This document shows, piece after piece, positions 28,661 through 37,636 of a stretch of 64,000 bases of DNA; positions within the stretch are counted from its first letter, which is position 1, and each line of letters starts with the position of its first letter. Location of the stretch: assembly GCF_000379765.1 (NCBI RefSeq), contig NZ_KB903430.1, positions 654,945-718,944 of the forward strand. Reading direction: 5' to 3'. Both the position numbers and the translations under genes were made by a program. The notes below the pieces were generated by a model. That model ran no database searches, was not told where the DNA came from, and saw only the letters and a list, made by a program, of their open reading frames with translations. This DNA is from Flexithrix dorotheae DSM 6795. Lineage in GTDB: Bacteria; Bacteroidota; Bacteroidia; Cytophagales; Flammeovirgaceae.

Positions 28661-29425
28661 TTAACCTTCAAAGTTAAAATACAGTCCAATTTTATGGGTA
28701 GTGATTCTATCCAGATTGTTGGTGTAGATATTGTCATTTGGTTTGAGCATATTCACCAAACCATGGGAAAATCGAAGCTCTGGGGCAAAATTAAACAAAG
28801 CCATATAGCCATCAATTCCAATTCCGTAAGAAACTTCAAAATTGAACTGGTTTAGTCCAAGGTTTCGGGGATCTTCTCCACCCTTCTTTCCGCCCACGCC
28901 TACACCTGCTGTAAATCCACCCACTAAATAAACCCTGAAATTTTTCCGCCTTACCGATTTATATTTGAGCAAAACAGGGATCTCAATAAAGGTAGTCGTA
29001 TTTTCAATTTTCTGGGTTTCTTTTTCCAATATTGGCCCTTCATCTCCTTCTCCCTGATAAAAATAATAATCCACTGTATGGGCATAAAAAGCCACATTAG
29101 GTAAAATTCTTAAATCCCAAAGTTCATCTGCCAACGATTTATTATATATAAAACCTAATGAAAAACTGGTATGTCTTTGGGGAGAGATAACAAAGGTGCT
29201 ATCCAAATCGTCAGCAAAATGCTGGGAATGTTTGATATTCATATTGGAAGAAAACAATCCAATTTGAAAACCATAATGATTATTTCTATTGTCGTAATTA
29301 AGCCTTCTAATATTTTGCGTATACTGCGCAAAACTATTAAATCCCAACCCGAGGAACAGAAGCGTAATTACTCCTATTTTTTTCCAAGGTAAATCGAGCT
29401 TATTCCAAATGTTAGCGGTGTGCAT
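28661..29425 (-). CDS. porT: T9SS outer-membrane protein PorT
   Basis: A 254-residue predicted outer-membrane barrel with signal peptide (ending NSFAQ). The typical PorT stretches are NIRRLNYDNRNNHYGFQIGLFSSNMN, TSFSLGFIYNKSLADELWDLRILPN, ENTTTFIEIPVLLKYKSVRRKNFR, and ELRFSHGLVNM. PorT is required for the type IX secretion system and in Cytophagales and Flavobacteriia lies directly after menG, as here. Starting at the only ATG gives a 52-base overlap with menG. The last gene before the stop shares no terminator; the stop codon lies next to that of the AraC gene. Confidence 0.9.
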   Translation of the reverse strand: MHTANIWNKLDLPWKKIGVITLLFLGLGFNSFAQYTQNIRRLNYDNRNNHYGFQIGLFSSNMNIKHSQHFADDLDSTFVISPQRHTSFSLGFIYNKSLADELWDLRILPNVAFYAHTVDYYFYQGEGDEGPILEKETQKIENTTTFIEIPVLLKYKSVRRKNFRVYLVGGFTAGVGVGGKKGGEDPRNLGLNQFNFEVSYGIGIDGYMALFNFAPELRFSHGLVNMLKPNDNIYTNNLDRITTHKIGLYFNFEG

Positions 29426-30096
29426 TTTACTGATTTAAAACCCAGATTTTCCATTATTCCCACAAATTTTTTCCCATAAGGAAATTCATTTACAGATTCG
29501 GGGAGATAAGTATATGCTGAGTTGTCTTTCGAAATAATTTTACCAACTAGTGGCAAAATGTTTTTAAAATAAAAATTGTAAAATTGCTTCAGTGGAAATG
29601 TGGTTGGTTTTGAAAACTCTAAAACAACTAAAGTGCCATTATTCCTGAGCACTCTTTTAATATCAGTTAAACCTTTTTCAAGGTTTTCAAAATTTCTAAC
29701 GCCAAAAGCTACAATTACAGCATCAAAAGAATTCTCTTCAAAGTCAAGTCCTTCAGAGTCTCCTAAATGTAAGGAAATTTTATTTTCATAACCCAGTTTT
29801 TTCATTTTCTTTCTTCCGATTTCAAGCATACCGGCAGAAATATCCACCCCAATCACCTGGTCGGGATTTAGGGCAAGCGCTTCAATTGCAAAATCTCCTG
29901 TGCCCGTAGCCACATCAAGAATTTTTCTGGGTTTTTCCTTTTGAAGCAGTTTAATAGCTTTTTTCCTCCATAAAATATCAATTCCCAAACTTAAAAAATG
30001 ATTAAGGAAATCGTATTTACCTGAAATGCTATCAAACATTTTGGCAACTTGCTGCTTTTTTGATCCTGCTTCTCCTTTATATGGTACTACTGTCAT
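29374..30096 (-). CDS. menG: Demethylmenaquinone methyltransferase MenG/UbiE
   Basis: A 240-residue SAM-dependent methyltransferase for the last step of menaquinone synthesis. Motif I is LDVATGTGDFAIEAL, followed by VIGVDISAGMLEIGRKKM, FDAVIVAFGVRNFENLEKGL and LRNNGTLVVLEFSKPT, all classical for UbiE/MenG. A menaquinone-only respiratory chain is usual in Bacteroidota, so MenG is preferred over UbiE. The 3' end overlaps porT by 52 bases, suggesting co-transcription and possibly coupled translation. Confidence 0.93.
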   Translation of the reverse strand: MTVVPYKGEAGSKKQQVAKMFDSISGKYDFLNHFLSLGIDILWRKKAIKLLQKEKPRKILDVATGTGDFAIEALALNPDQVIGVDISAGMLEIGRKKMKKLGYENKISLHLGDSEGLDFEENSFDAVIVAFGVRNFENLEKGLTDIKRVLRNNGTLVVLEFSKPTTFPLKQFYNFYFKNILPLVGKIISKDNSAYTYLPESVNEFPYGKKFVGIMENLGFKSVKCTPLTFGISSIYLGKK

Positions 30097-30339
30097 TTTG
30101 CAATTGTTTTTTATCCTTCTTAAATAAGTTGGGCCTGGCCCAAAATGTTTTCAAAAAGATAACTTTCCATTTAACATCCGGGAAAATCAAGTAGTTTCAA
30201 TCACTATTTATTAAAACAAAAATAATTAATGAAAAACACACCTCAGCTATCCCAAAATAATCCGTGCAAAAATGATAAAATATATCCAGAAATTATAATC
30301 TATGTTTCGATGCCTGTTTTTTTAGTTCTTGTAACCTCA

Positions 30340-33156
30340 TTATTCCATTTCGGTTACAATGAATTCACAACGTCTATTCAGACTTCTTCCCTTAAGAGAA
30401 GTATTTTCTGAAACTGGTTTGGATGATCCATAAGCCTTAATAGATATCCTTTCCGGAGAAATTTGTTTTTTATAAAGCCATTGGGCAATGGTCCTTGCCC
30501 TGTTGTCAGATAATTTAATATTGTAATCTTTTGAACCGCTGTCATCGCTATGTCCTGCAACTTCAATTTTCATTTTAGGATATTTTTTTAGAACACTTAC
30601 CAGTTTATCAATATGGTTCAAATCGGTATCCTTCAGGTTATGGGCATTTACAGGAAAGTAAATGGATTTCCCAATCAGATCGCCCACTTGTGGAATTGGG
30701 TTTCCATCTTTATCCATACTTTTTTGATAATGATTTTCCTCAACCTTAAACTCCACCCTAGAATTTTTTGATTTCTCCCCTTTGGCAGGTTGAGTATCAC
30801 CGTAACCTTTTATAGCCAGTTTATTCCGTTCAATTCCTTCGAAGACAATTTTTTGCGCCACTTTCCTTGCCATTTTCTCTGAAAGTTTTTGTTTGAATTC
30901 TTCGCTTCCTTTATTGTCGGTATGTCCTCCTATTTCCAGTTTTAAATTGGGGCAATTGTCCATCAGCCTTACAATTTCAGCAATGGCCTCATCAGCTTCG
31001 TCATTCAGGTTGGGGGAAAGTGAAGAATAAACTATTTTATTGGCCAGCTTAACCAATTCCCCTACATTATAATCGCTACAGGGTTTCTCTTCTGTTTTGG
31101 TAAGAAACTCATCATAAATAATCTGGTAATTGAATTGCTTTGGTTTTGGCACATCCTTCCTGACAATATATTCAATTCTATTATTCTTTTTTCTTCCCAA
31201 AAAAGTATTATTTGAAGCAAGTGGAAATTTACCACCCAGCCCGTAGCCTTTGCCCAGAAGTTTTTCGTCAGGAGTACCATAACTTTTGAGTTCGGCAATA
31301 ATGGCCTCAGCCTGTGCCTGAGATTTCACCAAACTCAATACTGTATCTCCCGAATTATCGCTATGCACCGCAATTTCTATAAAGTAGCCAGGATTTCTTT
31401 CTATCAAATCCTTTACAGCCTGGAGTTCCACCCCTGATTTTATATCTATTTCGGCATCTCCCACAATGAAAATATTATTTAACTTTTCAATCTGAGTATC
31501 ATCTATTGGCTTTAGATTGAAGTTCTTTTTCACTTCCAGGTACTCAAACTGATCGGGCACATGAATATTGATGGATTTAAAAAGATAACCCTCTCTTAAA
31601 ACCCTGATGCCATAATTCTTTTCAGGATCAAGATATAAGGTATATTTCCCGTTTTCTCCATTAGATTCCACCGTCTTAATTAACTCCTGCTTTTCGTTAT
31701 CATAAACTTCAATAGCCGCCTTCAGCGATTCATTGGTATCATCATCATAGACCCTACCTTTAAGGGCAATAAGTTTATATTCTTTCTCAGGCACCATCAC
31801 TACATATATGTCATGATCTCCGTATCCACCTTCCTTTCCGGAAGAAAAATACCCTCTTGTTCTGTCAGGTGACCAGACCATGAAAATATCATCATCTGCA
31901 GTGTTCACCGGGTAGCCCATGTTTACCGGAGCGGACCAGGTATTAGATGCTTTGTCAAATTCAGTATAAAAAATATCAAATCCCCCCATGCTGTTATGCC
32001 CCTCAGAACTAAAATAAAGTGTATTTCCGTCAGGACTGACAAAAGGGCTATCCTCATCAAACGGTGTATTTATCACCGGTCCTAAATTTTCCGGCTTCGC
32101 CCAGGAATTGTCAGGAAGTCTTCTCACAATATAAATATCCTTGCCACCCATGCTTGTTTCCGTTTCACGATTACTCGACAAAAACATTACATTTCCTTCT
32201 GCATTAATAGAGGTATGGGTTTCCATTTCTCTGGAGTTTACCCCTTCCTGCATTTTCTCAGGAACCATCCATTCATCATTTTCCTTTTTCGACATATAGA
32301 TATCCCCTGAAGTATCCCCAAACATATTCCCTCCATTTCTGTAAATAAATAGTTTATCCCCCTCAGGAGAAAGACTTATGGAAGCATCATGGTCTTCTGT
32401 ATTTATACTTGTCATATTCACAGGTGCCATCCATACCCCTTCTCCATTTCTCACAGACATGTAAATATCTTCATATGGTTTTTGGTCAAATGGGTCTATT
32501 TCCCCACCTTTAGAATCAGGTCTTCTTGAAGTAAAAATGATGGTGTTTTCATCGGCTGAAATTACCGGGGCCAACTCTGGATATTCGGTATTAATTTCCG
32601 GACCCAGATTAAATGTTTCAATATTTGTTTTTTCCTCTACATACTGTTTCCCAATTTCACATTGATTGATGAAGTAATCGGAATCTTTTCTATAAGAGGC
32701 CTCATATCTTTTCTCATAAAACTGACGGTGAAGCTCAAAGAAATGAATTGCAGAATCGAACTGATGAGACAGCTGGAAACACCGGGCATAGTAAAAATAG
32801 AATTTATCGGATGGCAAAGTCTCGTATTCTTTTTCACTTTTAGCCCACACAAATTTCAGCTTTTCCAGGGCCGCCTCCTTTCTCCCAAGCTCGTATAAAG
32901 AAATACCGAGCAGGTAATTACACTTTAAATCTTTCGGTTCTAAAGAATCATACTCAAGTAAAATAGGAATGGCATGGTTATATTCCTCCACTCTGCAAAA
33001 TTCCTCAGCATCGGCCAGTAATCTTTTTAGATTAGTTTTTTTATGTTTTTCCTTGGTTGGCTTAGTCTGTCCGTAGACATTAATTTGAAAACTGACGAAA
33101 GCAATAAAAAAGAAGGAAAAAATAGTTGAAAAAGCAATTTTAATCAGGGTTCCCAT
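30340..33156 (-). CDS. PorE-like protein: TPR + PD40 + three OmpA-type domains
   Basis: A 938-residue exported protein with signal peptide to about residue 29. Domains in order: TPR repeats (about 40-150, with LLEYDSLEPKDLKCNYLLGISLYELGR), a WD40-like PD40 beta-propeller (about 190-440, with repeated DENTIIFTSRRPDSKGG and DGNTLYFSSEGHNSMGGFDIF), a carboxypeptidase-regulatory-like domain (about 460-540) and then three OmpA-C-like peptidoglycan-binding domains (about 555-660, 690-800 and 825-935). The plan TPR-PD40-CRD-OmpA is that of T9SS PorE, but PorE has one OmpA domain. It follows menG/porT in gene order (reading leftward from it), separated by about 240 bases. T9SS membership is inference. 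Confidence 0.85.
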   Translation of the reverse strand: MGTLIKIAFSTIFSFFFIAFVSFQINVYGQTKPTKEKHKKTNLKRLLADAEEFCRVEEYNHAIPILLEYDSLEPKDLKCNYLLGISLYELGRKEAALEKLKFVWAKSEKEYETLPSDKFYFYYARCFQLSHQFDSAIHFFELHRQFYEKRYEASYRKDSDYFINQCEIGKQYVEEKTNIETFNLGPEINTEYPELAPVISADENTIIFTSRRPDSKGGEIDPFDQKPYEDIYMSVRNGEGVWMAPVNMTSINTEDHDASISLSPEGDKLFIYRNGGNMFGDTSGDIYMSKKENDEWMVPEKMQEGVNSREMETHTSINAEGNVMFLSSNRETETSMGGKDIYIVRRLPDNSWAKPENLGPVINTPFDEDSPFVSPDGNTLYFSSEGHNSMGGFDIFYTEFDKASNTWSAPVNMGYPVNTADDDIFMVWSPDRTRGYFSSGKEGGYGDHDIYVVMVPEKEYKLIALKGRVYDDDTNESLKAAIEVYDNEKQELIKTVESNGENGKYTLYLDPEKNYGIRVLREGYLFKSINIHVPDQFEYLEVKKNFNLKPIDDTQIEKLNNIFIVGDAEIDIKSGVELQAVKDLIERNPGYFIEIAVHSDNSGDTVLSLVKSQAQAEAIIAELKSYGTPDEKLLGKGYGLGGKFPLASNNTFLGRKKNNRIEYIVRKDVPKPKQFNYQIIYDEFLTKTEEKPCSDYNVGELVKLANKIVYSSLSPNLNDEADEAIAEIVRLMDNCPNLKLEIGGHTDNKGSEEFKQKLSEKMARKVAQKIVFEGIERNKLAIKGYGDTQPAKGEKSKNSRVEFKVEENHYQKSMDKDGNPIPQVGDLIGKSIYFPVNAHNLKDTDLNHIDKLVSVLKKYPKMKIEVAGHSDDSGSKDYNIKLSDNRARTIAQWLYKKQISPERISIKAYGSSKPVSENTSLKGRSLNRRCEFIVTEME

Positions 33157-33465
33157 CTACGGAAAAAATTTAATGAAACAATTACTAAGGACTAACGGCA
33201 TTTCCCCTATTCTCTTATAATTAAAATCCTCTTAAAGTGCTTCAAAATCTCTTCAGATTACTTTTTTATCTTGCTTAAAATTTTAATTTTCCAAAAAATA
33301 CCGGAACTTGTACCTGTATTTTAATTCGACTAAGTTTAACAAAATCCAATTTCCTGAAGCCTTTTTTAGATGAGCAATTCTAGCAAAACACAACTCAATT
33401 GGAATTGAAATTAGAATGATTATTCAACTCAGGCTTTTTGAAAATTTAAGGATTAATCAAGTTTT
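33157..33465. other. Divergent intergenic region
   Basis: 309 bases between the leftward PorE-like gene and the rightward response regulator. No gene, RNA or repeat recognised; it should hold both promoters. Confidence 0.35.
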
Positions 33466-34146
33466 ATGAAGATTTTAATAGTAGAGGATAATAAGGATCT
33501 TTCCGAAAATATATTCAATTATCTTTCTAAAGAAGGGAACTCTTGCACTCAGGTTTTTTCTCAAAGTGAGGCCATAGATGCTATTGTTTCATTTCCCTAC
33601 GAAATTGTGATTTTAGATATAATGTTGCCAGACGGAAACGGTCTTGATGTGCTGCAATCATTAAAGGCTGAACAGAAAGACTCTGGCGTGTTAATTATTT
33701 CTGCTAAAAATTCGCTGGATGATAAACTTAAAGGCCTGGATTATGGTGCTGATGATTATATTACCAAGCCATTTCATTTGCCTGAACTCAATGCCAGACT
33801 AAAAGCGATTTACCGCAGAAGGCATTTCGATGGAAGTAATGAAATCATTTTTAATGAAATCAAAATAAATACCGATACTTTTGAAGTATTCGTGAACGAT
33901 ACCAACCTGATTCTTACCCGAAAGGAATATGAATTGCTAATTTATTTCCTCGCCAATAAAAACAGGGTTTTGACCAAACAATCCATTGCCGAGCACCTTT
34001 GGGGTGACCATGTCGATTTATACGATTCCTTTGATTTTGTATACCAACACATTAAGAACCTCCGGAAGAAAATTACTCAACTGGATGGTAGGGATTACAT
34101 TAATACAATTTATGGAATGGGATATAAATTTAATACGAACATTTAG
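33466..34146 (+). CDS. OmpR/PhoB-type response regulator
   Basis: A 226-residue regulator: receiver domain with phosphoacceptor Asp51 (VILDIMLPDGNGL), the Lys near 102 in ITKPFHLPELN, and a winged-helix Trans_reg_C domain from about 125 (LTRKEYELLIYFLANKNRVLTKQSIAEHLWG, then INTIYGMGYKFNT). It lies 46 bases upstream of a histidine kinase with which it forms a two-component pair. No target operon is evident; the sigma/TonB cassette downstream of the kinase has its own regulators and is closed off by a terminator. Confidence 0.93.
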   Translation: MKILIVEDNKDLSENIFNYLSKEGNSCTQVFSQSEAIDAIVSFPYEIVILDIMLPDGNGLDVLQSLKAEQKDSGVLIISAKNSLDDKLKGLDYGADDYITKPFHLPELNARLKAIYRRRHFDGSNEIIFNEIKINTDTFEVFVNDTNLILTRKEYELLIYFLANKNRVLTKQSIAEHLWGDHVDLYDSFDFVYQHIKNLRKKITQLDGRDYINTIYGMGYKFNTNI

Positions 34147-34192
34147 ATATTACGCGAAATGAATTTCCGACCAGTTAGCGCTTATTAGCCCT

Positions 34193-35491
34193 ATGAATTT
34201 ATTACTTAAGACCACATTATATTATCTGATTATAGCTTTAGCTGTTTTTGGAATTGGGATTTGGATTACTTTCAGTGTCATTAAAAAGGATGTTGACCTG
34301 GAGACTGACCGTTATTTATGGGAAAAACACAAGGATATTACCCAAGCCATTTCGAGAGGAGTTGCTGTTACAGATATCAATAACGAAAAAATTAATATCT
34401 CCCTTCTGGAGGGTAATAATCTTCAGGCAGTAAAACCCTATTTTTCAGACACTATCGTTCAACACCGTATTTTAAAAAGAGAAGAGCCCCACAGAAAACT
34501 TAATGCCATTGAAAAAATAAATGATCAGTTTTATCAAATTACCCTTTATGATGTAATTCTTGAAACTGATGATATTTATGAAAGTAGTGTTTATTCCCTT
34601 TCCATGATTTTTCTGCTGCTTGCTCTTGTTTTGGTGATGTCCAGTTTTTTAATTTCTCAAAAGCTACTAAAGCCATTCGAAATGACCCTGGATATTATTA
34701 AAAAATTCAAATTGCAAAACAAGGAGCCCCTTAATCTTCCTGAAACCAATATTAAGGAATTCAATGACCTGAATAATTTCATCACTGAGATGACCAGAAA
34801 GATTAGCCAGGACTATATCAACCTGAAGGAATTTTCCGAGAATGCTTCACATGAAATGCAAACCCCCTTAGCGATTGCCAAAGGGAAAATGGAACTACTG
34901 CTGGAATCGCCTAATCTAAATGATGAGCAACTGCAGCTAATTGGCTCTACCCATCAGGCCATTTCCAAGCTTTCAAAACTGGGCCAGTCCCTGTCAATTC
35001 TAACCAAAATTGAAAACAAAGAGTATTCAAATCTGCAGAAAATCAACCTGACCAGGATAATTGAAAATATGATTTTCAATTTTAAAGAATTGATAGAATT
35101 GAAGGGAATTCGGTTGGAAAATGAGCTGGAAGAAAATGTGTTTATTAATATGGACCCTTACCTGCTCGACATGCTACTCACCAATCTTCTTCAAAATGCG
35201 ATAAGGCATAATTTTGAAAATGGGAAGATCAAAATTGACCTCACTTCTTCAAAATTGGAAATATCCAACACAGGAAAGCCCCTAAAAGTTGATCCCGAAA
35301 AACTTTTCGAGCGATTTAGAAAAGATAATCAGTCGCAGGAATCTATTGGTTTAGGCTTATCTATAGTGAGCAAAATATGTGATGTAAACCAGATAAAGGT
35401 TATTTATAGCTATTCTGAAGAAATGCATTCAGTTATCCTGAAGCTGAAAAAAATAAAATGGACCTCAACTTCAGAATTCCTTCAGAATTAA
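34193..35491 (+). CDS. Sensor histidine kinase
   Basis: A 432-residue membrane kinase with two helices (about 5-25 and 130-155) flanking a small periplasmic domain, a short HAMP-like region, HisKA with phosphoacceptor His220 in ENASHEMQTPLA, and a HATPase domain (LLDMLLTNLLQNAIRHN, then LEISNTGKPL and ESIGLGLSIVSKI). The G-boxes are shortened but present. It is the partner of the preceding response regulator. A hairpin terminator follows about 140 bases later. Confidence 0.93.
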   Translation: MNLLLKTTLYYLIIALAVFGIGIWITFSVIKKDVDLETDRYLWEKHKDITQAISRGVAVTDINNEKINISLLEGNNLQAVKPYFSDTIVQHRILKREEPHRKLNAIEKINDQFYQITLYDVILETDDIYESSVYSLSMIFLLLALVLVMSSFLISQKLLKPFEMTLDIIKKFKLQNKEPLNLPETNIKEFNDLNNFITEMTRKISQDYINLKEFSENASHEMQTPLAIAKGKMELLLESPNLNDEQLQLIGSTHQAISKLSKLGQSLSILTKIENKEYSNLQKINLTRIIENMIFNFKELIELKGIRLENELEENVFINMDPYLLDMLLTNLLQNAIRHNFENGKIKIDLTSSKLEISNTGKPLKVDPEKLFERFRKDNQSQESIGLGLSIVSKICDVNQIKVIYSYSEEMHSVILKLKKIKWTSTSEFLQN

Positions 35492-35898
35492 CTCAAATTT
35501 ACCTCAAAGTCTACTTTTAAACTTGTATTATACATGAGCAAAAAAAATTTTGGTTCATATATAGTTTCTCTAATTAGTTCCTATTCATTCAAGAATTTGG
35601 AACTTTAGGTAGTAATGAGTAATGGGAAAGCCAACGGAAAATTACCGTTGGTTTTTTTTGTGCCATTCATTTAATATTTAACCCACCATCAGTTTTCCCA
35701 AAAAAGATAGGAATAAAAGATAATTGTTCCTTTTCTCAGCGACCAACGCCATACAAAGTGTATAATTTCCTTCAAAATTAATAGTACTGGCACTTAAATT
35801 TTCCGAAAACTTTCCTTTTCCAAAATTGTCCAATAGCTTTAGAAACTGTTTGGGAATTATAAGTAATTAAGTTACTTAAACAGGAGAATACTTAGCGC
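35492..35898. other. Intergenic region between the two-component system and sigma-factor gene
   Basis: 407 bases; it contains the terminator at 35629-35660, then about 240 bases without recognised features ending in an AGGAG at 35881-35885, 13 bases before the sigma-factor start. Confidence 0.35.
35629..35660 (+). terminator. Hairpin terminator after the two-component system
   Basis: CCAACGG (35631-35637) pairs with CCGTTGG (35645-35651), followed by eight Ts. Confidence 0.8.
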
Positions 35899-36474
35899 AT
35901 GGAAAACCTGAATTTATGGAAAGAATTCAAAGAAGGCAACCAAACTGCCTTTGCTGAAATCTTCAATCAAAACATAAGGATTTTATATAAATACGGGAGC
36001 AAATTCACTCCAAATGGGGAAATTGTGGAAGACTGTATCCAGGATTTGTTCCTTGACTTATGGCGGAATCGCAAAACCATTGGCGAAACAGATTCCATTA
36101 AAAACTACCTTTTAGGAGCTTTGAGGAGAAGAATCATCCGAAAAACTCAAAAAAGCAAACAGCTCAATACTGAAATGGAACTTGAGAATTACGATTTTCA
36201 GCTGGAGATAAATACAGAGGACCACCTGATAAAAGAAGAACTGCAACAAGAAGGCAAAGATAAATTAAAAGGGGCTATGGCAAATCTCTCTAAAAGACAG
36301 AAAGAAGCCATTTATATGAAATATTTCCATGAAATGAATTACGATGAAATTTCCAAAGCACTAAATATCAACTACCAGTCAGCAAGGAATTTGATCTATG
36401 GTGGATTAAAGGCCCTGAAGGAAAATATTAAGTATTTAAAAATTATTATGATTTTTTTCTTTATTAAATTCTAA
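35899..36474 (+). CDS. ECF-type RNA polymerase sigma factor (FecI-like)
   Basis: A 191-residue sigma-70 family protein: region 2 (FAEIFNQNIRILYKYGSKFTP, then VEDCIQDLFLDLWRNRKTIG) and region 4 (LKGAMANLSKRQKEAIYMKYFHEMNYDEISKALNINYQSARNLIYGGLKALK). Its C-terminus has a hydrophobic tail (YLKIIMIFFFIKF) that is unusual for a soluble sigma factor. It heads the cassette sigma factor, FecR anti-sigma factor, TonB-dependent receptor, lipoprotein, a common Bacteroidota arrangement in which outer-membrane ligand binding activates transcription of the receptor operon. Confidence 0.93.
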   Translation: MENLNLWKEFKEGNQTAFAEIFNQNIRILYKYGSKFTPNGEIVEDCIQDLFLDLWRNRKTIGETDSIKNYLLGALRRRIIRKTQKSKQLNTEMELENYDFQLEINTEDHLIKEELQQEGKDKLKGAMANLSKRQKEAIYMKYFHEMNYDEISKALNINYQSARNLIYGGLKALKENIKYLKIIMIFFFIKF

Positions 36475-36593
36475 ATACTATCCACTGTAAATCAACAACT
36501 TATAAATAAATCACATTTTTTTTGAAAAAAAATAAAAAAATTTTGAGTACAAAATAAGAACAGTTTACTTATCTGTTCAAAGCTGCTAAAGTT

Positions 36594-37601
36594 ATGGCTG
36601 AAGAAATTAATAAATATAGAGATTATGGGTTGGAAGACTTTGCTCAGGATGAGTTCTTCTGCAAATGGGTGAAAAATCCATCAGTAGAAACCCGATCTTT
36701 TTGGGAAATATTTATCCAAAATAATGAGGATAAGAAAGCATTAATTTCTGAAGCCAGAAAACTAGTTTTACTAACGACTACTAAAGAAAAAGAAATTTCC
36801 GATGTGCAGATAAATAAAATCTGGAAGGGAATTGAAGCCGGAATTGGGAGAGAAACAAAAGTGGTGGAAATGGATAGCAGAAGTTTTATCAGTAGAAATT
36901 GGTATAAATTTGCTGCTGCAGCTGTAATACTTATTGGGATTTTCTTTGTAATAAATCAAAATGAAGAAGCCCCGGTTCCTTTGCTTGTTATAGCAGAGAC
37001 AGGCCAACAACTTAATTGGGACTTACCAGATGGCTCAAAGGTAAAATTAAATGCCGGCTCAGAAATTAGTTTTACCGAAGAAACCTGGAATAAAAACAGA
37101 ATGGTGAAACTAAAAGGAGAAGGTTTTTTTGAGGTAGAAAAAGGGGCAAGGTTTTCCGTAATTACTGACTTAGGAACCGTGGAAGTTTTAGGAACAAGTT
37201 TTAATGTTTTTGCAAGGGAAGGAAAAATGGAAGTTGATTGTTTTACTGGTAAAGTGAAAGTCAGTACTCCCGATCAGGCAAGTTCAAAACTACTGACTCC
37301 GGGATTGGGTGTGAAGATAGCAAAACAACAAATATCGGAAACTTATAAATTTGAACAGGAGGAAAAAGCGACCTGGAGAGTAGGTGAATTTAATTATGAC
37401 GACAGGCCACTACAGGAAGTTTTTGCCGAATTGGAAAGACAATATAACCTGAAAGTGGATATTAAAACTGAAATAAAAGATAAGAAATACACAGGAGTTT
37501 TTACTAATGATGATTTAGAAGTAGCCCTGGAAATGATTTGTTTTCCAATGGAATTAAATTACAAGGTAGAAGGCAAACAGGTAGAAATCACGAAAGAGTA
37601 A
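36594..37601 (+). CDS. FecR-type anti-sigma factor
   Basis: A 335-residue single-pass membrane protein. The cytoplasmic part has sigma-binding character, followed by one helix (RNWYKFAAAAVILIGIFFVIN, about 100-120) and the periplasmic FecR domain (LVIAETGQQLNWDLPDGSKVKLNAGSEISF, then EGFFEVEKGARFSVITDLGTVEVLGTSFNVFAREGK) and a C-terminal DUF4974-like region (FNYDDRPLQEVFAELERQYNLKVD). It transmits the signal from the STN domain of the receptor to the sigma factor. Spaced 119 bases after the sigma gene; the receptor starts 35 bases after its stop. Confidence 0.93.
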   Translation: MAEEINKYRDYGLEDFAQDEFFCKWVKNPSVETRSFWEIFIQNNEDKKALISEARKLVLLTTTKEKEISDVQINKIWKGIEAGIGRETKVVEMDSRSFISRNWYKFAAAAVILIGIFFVINQNEEAPVPLLVIAETGQQLNWDLPDGSKVKLNAGSEISFTEETWNKNRMVKLKGEGFFEVEKGARFSVITDLGTVEVLGTSFNVFAREGKMEVDCFTGKVKVSTPDQASSKLLTPGLGVKIAKQQISETYKFEQEEKATWRVGEFNYDDRPLQEVFAELERQYNLKVDIKTEIKDKKYTGVFTNDDLEVALEMICFPMELNYKVEGKQVEITKE

Positions 37602-37636
37602 GTTCGAGTTCATTTGAATTTTCTTTTTACTTGCAG

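Noticed and set aside
30229-30411. A 60-codon rightward frame overlapping the PorE-like gene
   Set aside because: It overlaps the 3' end of a strongly supported gene on the other strand and shows no convincing protein features.
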